A stretch of DNA of 36,300 nucleotides from Euprymna scolopes. Lineage: Eukaryota > Mollusca > Cephalopoda > Sepiida > Sepiolidae. A program made the position numbers and the translations under genes. The stretch spans positions 41,620,725 through 41,657,024 of the forward strand of contig CM044502.1 of NCBI GenBank assembly GCA_024364805.1. Reading direction: 5' to 3'. Positions 31,545 to 36,300 of the stretch are shown one piece after another. Each line of letters opens with the position of its first letter. Within the stretch, counting starts at the first letter, position 1. The notes under the pieces are model-generated. The model worked only from the letters and a program-made list of their open reading frames with translations, made no database searches and was not told where the DNA came from.

Positions 31545-32060
31545 GACTCTAGACAAAAGGCATATTGTCACTTAAACGCAAGGGTTTATTGTGATTAGGG
31601 GCTAAATTCATATTGGGCATATTAAGTGGGGAGTTGTGTAACAACTTGTGCAGGTTCGAAAGTCCGTGGGTTAGCACTTGTAAAAAGCACAGAGCGGCAA
31701 CATTGATGCGATGGAGAGAGATTGAAAACTTATTAGTAGGCCTATGACAACAGAATATTCTTATCATTGTTTTGACTCTCGAGTATATATCCGACACAGT
31801 TAGACAAAGTTAATCAACCAAGAACCACACCACTGTATATAAAAGCATATAAGATATCAACGGATACAATCTTTAGAGTCAAAACAATGAAAATATGCAA
31901 TTGTCATACCCCTGCTTATTAGATAGCACGGCTTAGAAATGTTTATTTTGTGCAGTTAAGCATCGTTAGATTGCTTTTATGATTCAAACGTACTAACATT
32001 TAAATAATATTTATCGATTTATAATATATAGCTATAATCATATTAAACTATTAATTTTAA
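31545..32060 (-). mobile_element. LINE C-terminal relic, family F copy A (MITE-interrupted)
   Basis: Minus strand contains FSISLHRINVAALCFLQVLT followed by HGLSNLHKLL and LAPNHNKPLRL, in the style of the RRxNVAALxLFYKxxHG segment that precedes the C-terminal WNSLP motif of CR1/jockey-like LINEs. It aligns with copy B (32095-32475) on both sides of the hAT MITE at 31737-31914. It is truncated at both ends. Confidence 0.6.
31729..31922. mobile_element. hAT MITE, copy 2, with perfect 8-bp target duplication
   Basis: The element at 31737-31914 starts TAGGCCTATGACAACAG; the complement of its right end reads CAGGGGTATGACAA. It is flanked by CTTATTAG at 31729-31736 and 31915-31922. The internal sequence is closely related to the copy at 14038 (shared CGAGTATATATCCGACACAG, GTTAATCAACCAAG, AAAGCATATAAGAT). 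The paralogous LINE copy B carries a single TTTATTAG (32336-32343) with no insert. This is a non-autonomous element of about 178 bp. Confidence 0.85.
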
Positions 32061-32094
32061 CTATATGTATTTAAATTTTTGCATGATGATATAA

Positions 32095-32475
32095 TCGAGG
32101 AAACAAGAGTCAAACAGGGAATTCCAAAGGCAAACATTCTGTGAAAAGAAGCTATTTGAATAGAAGTTTTTCGGTATCTTGGGGCATCAAAAATGAAGGG
32201 GTGGAATATTGCTGCTAGTCAAGTTGGTCGTGGTAGTTGTGTACAAATGCAGTAAGTTCGTCGGAGCACATTATGTGTAAGTACTTGTAAAAAGCACCGA
32301 TTTGCAACATTGATGCGAAAGGACAGAAACTGCAATTTATTAGACAACACGGCTTAAAAATGGTTATTTTTTATCGTTAGATTGTTTCTATAATGATTCA
32401 AATGTACTAACATTTTAAGAATATTTATCAATTTTTGTAATATATAGTTATAATCTTATTAAAATATTAATTTGG
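32095..32475 (-). mobile_element. LINE C-terminal relic, family F copy B
   Basis: The minus strand reads RINVANRCFLQVLTH and, further on in mixed frames, FHPFIF, APRYRKTSIQ and FFSQNVCLWNSLFDSCFLDY, the last being a WNSLP-type LINE terminus. It lies next to copy A in the same orientation and lacks the MITE. Frame changes separate the parts. Confidence 0.6.
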
Positions 32476-32689
32476 AGAATACATATTTGTTATTAGGATA
32501 GGGCGAGCAAGACTTAGCTTATGTCGAAGTAATTTACGCTACTTGTATAAACATCTGCTACATTATTCTAAACACTGCCTGTTGTTGTATGTTTGCAAAA
32601 TAATTTTATGTCCAATTATAGCAAAGAAGTGTGTATTCGGTCGTGAAAACAAAGTTAGAATCGGTAAATTTCCGTATAATTTCCAAATT

Positions 32690-33260
32690 AAGTGAATGGA
32701 ATGTTCTAGAAATTCAGAAGAGACGTATAGACACGTGTACAGGAAGTTGAATCACGGGAGTATATACGAAAAGAACAAACGTAAGCGTCCTGAAGGAGGC
32801 CAACATACATACCATCACCACAACCATCATCTGACACCAGCTGCGATGGATGGGCCATGTTATGTGCATGCCTGACAATCGCCTTCCAAAGCAAATGCTC
32901 TACAGTCAGCTAAAAGATGAAAAGCGTCCCCAAAGAAGACAGAAAACGAGATATAAGGACAACATAAAGACCCACCTAAGACAGTGTCACTTCAGCCTCA
33001 ACAGCTGGGAGGATGCTGCTTTTCAGAAGGGGCACGTGAAGCAGGATGGTCCATGATGGCACGGCTCACTCAGAAAAGGACCTCCATAGAGCCGCAGAAA
33101 ATAGGAGGAAGCAGAGAAAGGAGAGATCTACTACCAACAAAGTTCCTTCCCCCTCTTCCACTACCCAGTCGACCACTTACACATGCCCCCCCCCACTGCA
33201 ATAAAGTCTGCGGGTTAAGGATCAGCCTCCATAGCCATCTGAGGACCCAGAAATAATGAG
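32690..33260 (+). mobile_element. LINE C-terminus with terminal zinc finger (family G)
   Basis: Frame from about 32780: RTNVSVLKEANIHTITTTII, a stop, then HQLRWMGHVMCMPDNRLPKQ, MLYSQLKDEKRPQRRQKTRY and KDNIKTHLRQCHFSLNSWED. In a second frame (to 33256) a C2H2-like end: HCNKVCGLRISLHSHLRTQ. LRWxGHVxRMxDxRLPKQxLYxQLxxGKR and a closing CxxCxRxCxSRIGLxSHxRxH are characteristic of a LINE lineage abundant in molluscs. At least one stop and one frameshift. The 3' UTR probably follows from 33257. Confidence 0.75.
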
Positions 33261-33500
33261 ACCCAATCTCACCGACGGGAGAACAATCATAATCTTCTCG
33301 AGTGATTGCCAATGATGACAATATCAATTTAGACTGCCACATTATCACTGCAGCTACGGAGGGACAACTAGCTTGTTCTGTAGAAACAGAACACTACGAG
33401 GAAAAGGGTTATGATTAAAAGAGGACTCTACCATACTGTTACATTTTTACTTATATATGTAATTGAGTGTAATTTTACATTACTTCAAATAGATGTCGTC
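33261..33500. other. Probable LINE 3' flank
   Basis: ACGGGAGAACAATCATAATC downstream of the zinc-finger end fits a 3' UTR. Nothing else was recognised. Confidence 0.4.
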
Positions 33501-33504
33501 AGAA

Positions 33505-33790
33505 CAGGTTTAGCTTTCCACATATTTCTGTCGTCTCAAACTAAAATCCATGCGAAATGATTCATATAATTGCTTGAACAAATTGTAATGATGTTTTTGC
33601 CAGATTTCACAGATCCGAGAACGGAAATCATTACTTACATCTCCGCTTACTCTCTGGATGAATTCGGGTGTTAATCCGTTCCATCGCTTGACAAGAAAAA
33701 TATTAACCGCAGTAAAGTGAGGCTGGGGTTTCGGGGTGGTTTGATAGTCTGATCATAGCAGCAATGTTAGTAAGACGTAATTTCAATAAT
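33505..33790 (-). mobile_element. Possible LINE C-terminal relic (family H)
   Basis: The minus strand reads VNIFLVKRWNGLTPEFIQRV, SGDVSNDFRSRICEIWQKHH and FSLRRQKYVES, resembling the VxxWNxLPxExxxAxSxxxFxxxL end of LINE reverse transcriptases. The motif is short, so the call is tentative. Confidence 0.45.
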
Positions 33791-33799
33791 TAGTGGCGA

Positions 33800-34580
33800 G
33801 ATTTAAATGCTGCTAACGAGTTGCATAAGTCAAGCTAATAATAACATCAAAAATATCATTTATAATTTATCCGCGTTCCTCTGTCTGTCTCTATTTTGGT
33901 AACTTATAGACTCAGTTACTAGTTTGCGGATTGCACCGAATTTGGAATAAAGCCTCTTTTAGATGCCGAATGTATCATACTACTGCTACTACTACTACTG
34001 TTGCTGCTTGCTTGTTTGTTGATCGTGTGCGACCTTTGCATAGCGCTCGCGAAGATCGTGCCTCATGAGTGTTTGGTCTGCATTGAGTTCTCCTCATCGA
34101 TCGCTGTTATGCGTTAACCTGCTGAATTGAGCGCGAGAACAGAACGTTTCAGCGGTTGCATACGAAGATGGGAAAGTTCGCGCCCAGAACATGCAACCGA
34201 ATAGCGCATAAACGGTGTTTGTCACTTATCACGCCATTGATTTGCGATTATGCACCTGATACGTCGATGCTTTGGAGACGTAGAGGCAAATAAATCAATG
34301 ACTACACTTTTATTTTTTACCAAAGCCGTGCTCGCTGCATTGCGGCACTAAGATCGTTTGGTGCCAACACTCTCAGCCATGAACCCGATTTCTAGATGGC
34401 ATAGCTCTGACAATACAACATTGCCACAACCTCTACCGCAAGGATGTTGCTGCTGTCGCCGGTGATACTAAAAACAATAAACCCTTATAGGTTCCAAAAC
34501 TACTCGACTAAATTTAGCATAAAAAAACAGTTGGTATTCCGGTTGTATAATATTGAAATTACCCTGCTTCTACTACTACA
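33800..34580. other. Unassigned, GC-richer block at 34020-34440
   Basis: Base composition shifts towards GC relative to neighbours, with no long open frame on either strand. Short frames have no recognised domain. It could be a decayed element or a regulatory block. Confidence 0.4.
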
Positions 34581-34581
34581 C

Positions 34582-34582
<1 letters not shown>

Positions 34583-34630
<48 letters not shown>

Positions 34631-34652
34631 GATTATTATTATTATTATTATT
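34583..34652. repeat. (TTA)n microsatellite (LINE tail)
   Basis: About 23 TTA units with one interruption, at the 3' end of the minus-strand LINE. Seen from that strand it is an (AAT)n tail, as in the related copy at 22212-22261. Confidence 0.95.
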
Positions 34653-36300
34653 GGCTCACAAGAGCTTTTATACAGGTCATCAAAGATATCTCCTTCAAAA
34701 CAGCATGTGGTGTTCCCTGGAAGCAGAGTGATAAGTCTCCTCAGTTTTCCAGTACTCTCCATCTCTTTTGATAGTATATGCAAATAAATTTGTATTATCG
34801 CAACAGCAGCTTGCCATTGATTTCTCGTTGGCAGCGGCTATTGGTCTTCACTGGAATTTGAGTGGCAATAAGCCTCCCCAAGGTCCCAGTTCTCTTTGCA
34901 CTTTTCCAGAGGAGGTCTGGTCAGTGCTCGCCTCTAGGTCTTTCCTTCCTTCTTGACTCTATTGGCTATTTGGTCTCAATTGGGGACAGTGATGTAGTAA
35001 TCGGGGGATAGGGTGGGGTTATAAAACTTATAGATATGTGGCTTAAATATTCTTGGTTCCATGTAGCGCTTCATGTTTTGCCTCTGCAGCAATTTGCATG
35101 GCCGGTGTGTGTTGCTCATGTGTGTTAGTTTCCACATTCAAGGTTTTTTCCAAATATTTCAGCTGTTTTCATTATTGTTGTTTGTTTTATTTTTCCAGTC
35201 ATTTTTTTTTTAATTCCAATTTCTCCCATTCATTTTTGCAAAGTTTTTCCATGTAGTTGTTTTTTCCCCCTTTTTTTCTTTGCTCATCTTCGCATTTGTC
35301 TCTCTGTTCTGTTTTCTCGATTTTTTTTTCAGTGTCTCTCGCTGCCATGATTATCCTTTCCATGTTTTGCGTTATATATTTTTTCTAATTCTTTTTTATG
35401 TATAATGCACTCAGTCTTCTATACAAACTAGTCCTCTTTTGCCTTCTTTTCTTTTCACGTAGAGTCGGTCAACATCATCCTTTGGGTGTAGTGTATTGTG
35501 CATGGTCATGAGTTTCCTGGTCTTCTGATATTATTTGGCTCACCCTATGAACGGTCCTGAGTATGTTACCTATGTGTGTATACCTTTTAATAGGTTTCTG
35601 CTATACAATTTTGTTTCTAGAAGCTTTCTTGTTCGCCTGAGGTATTCCTTTCTGATCCTCTCTTTCATTTCTGTGGCTTTGATAGTGTCTGCTTCCAGTA
35701 CTCCCAATTATTTATAGGCGTCTTGTTCCCCGAGGGTCGTCATCTCCGTTTGGTTAGTTCCATGCCTTCTGTCGTATCCAGTTTTCCCTTTCTTATAACT
35801 AGTAGTGTGCACTTTTCCATACCAAACTCCATTTTGAGTTCTTAGCTGAAGATCCTAGTAGTGTTTATTAATGTCTCTAGTTCCTTTTCGGTACTTGCAA
35901 AAGGTTTCAGGTCATCCCTGTACATCAGGTGGTTTCCTCTGTATTAGAGAACTTGTATCCAGCTTGGCACTTTTTCAGTATGTTGTTCAGAGACATCATG
36001 GTTATGATGAACAACAATAGTGATAGTGAATCTCCTTGGAAGATGCATCTTTGTATGTTAATTTCTGTTAGGTGTTGTCAATCAGCTGCCAATTCCAGTC
36101 TCCATGTTATCATTGTATTTTCAACCACGTTGATGATCCTGCTTGGCATTTTATGAATTTTTAAACATTCTATTATCCATGTTTGCGGGATCCTATTGTA
36201 TGCCTTTTTATAGTGGATCGGTGCCATGGCTAAATTCTTTCTCCTTTTTATCTCCGTTGTGATCATGTGTTCCTCTTTTTCCTTTCTGGCATCCTTTCTC
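34583..36300 (-). mobile_element. LINE with RT motifs and (AAT)n tail (family E, long copy)
   Basis: It enters from the right edge on the minus strand. Frame 36266-36078: EIKRRKNLAMAPIHYKKAYN then RIPQTWIIECLKIHKM, the RT block with the first catalytic region (usually AWIDYKKAYD). Then IFQGDSLSLL-type sequence near 36030, MYRDDL (35925-35911; variant of the YADD/FADD box) and AFxST-KELETLINTTRIFS, MEFGMEKC. Frames change repeatedly, with several stops. A lysine/glutamate-rich part and 3' UTR follow, ending in (AAT)n (minus strand, 34652-34583). The RT aspartates in the YxDD box are kept. The 5' part lies outside the window. It is the longest relative of the 3' ends at 21600-22625. Confidence 0.75.

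Noticed and set aside
34768-34956. Conserved peptide HWNLSGNKPPQGPSSLC shared with 21905-22132
   Set aside because: The similarity is at the DNA level in the 3' region of a LINE family and lies antisense to that LINE, so it is not a conserved protein.

Overview
The window looks like repeat-rich intergenic or intronic DNA from a metazoan, most likely a mollusc and plausibly a coleoid cephalopod. It is AT-rich, full of (TA)n, (CA)n, (TATG)n and (AAT)n tracts, and contains fragments of many non-LTR retrotransposon families whose C-termini have the style common in cephalopod genomes. No intact host protein-coding gene, rRNA or functional tRNA was recognised. The long open frames at 15.3-16.1 kb are translations of a pyrimidine tract, not genes. 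The organism call is an inference.

Layout. 1-1400: microsatellite, featureless AT-rich DNA and one copy of a dispersed TCGAACACG-rich repeat. 1515-2110: a tandem array, on the minus strand, of hairpin-rich units whose heads resemble the 5' end of U2 snRNA. 3.0-5.6 kb: microsatellites, a LINE tail, a small foldback element, a mariner transposase N-terminus, a tRNA-headed SINE facing an inverted copy of itself, and a LINE C-terminus with a KPD endonuclease-like motif. 5.8-11.3 kb: a hairpin, the second TCGAACACG-type repeat, LINE relics, pogo-like ends, tandem duplications and a Helitron-like end. 11.4-16.8 kb: (AT)n, SINE-like pieces, hAT-like remnants, a LINE tail split by a hAT MITE, and a long polypyrimidine region. 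17-22.6 kb: a hammerhead-like core, SINE-like heads, two adjacent Helitron-like elements and two LINE 3' ends of an (AAT)n-tailed family. 25.05-29.0 kb (minus strand): an old, broken Ty1/copia element without recognisable LTRs. 30.3-30.7 kb: a 145-bp tandem repeat. 31.5-36.3 kb: more LINE relics, one carrying a second hAT MITE, and at the right edge a long minus-strand LINE with RT motifs that runs out of the window.

The parts do not form a pathway. They record successive insertions: LINE relics came first, hAT MITEs later landed in at least two of them (8-bp target duplications, one with a MITE-free paralogous site nearby), and simple repeats expanded at LINE tails. The most unusual observations are the U2-headed tandem multi-hairpin array, the nested hAT MITE pair, the inverted SINE pair, and a hammerhead-like core at 17062-17091.
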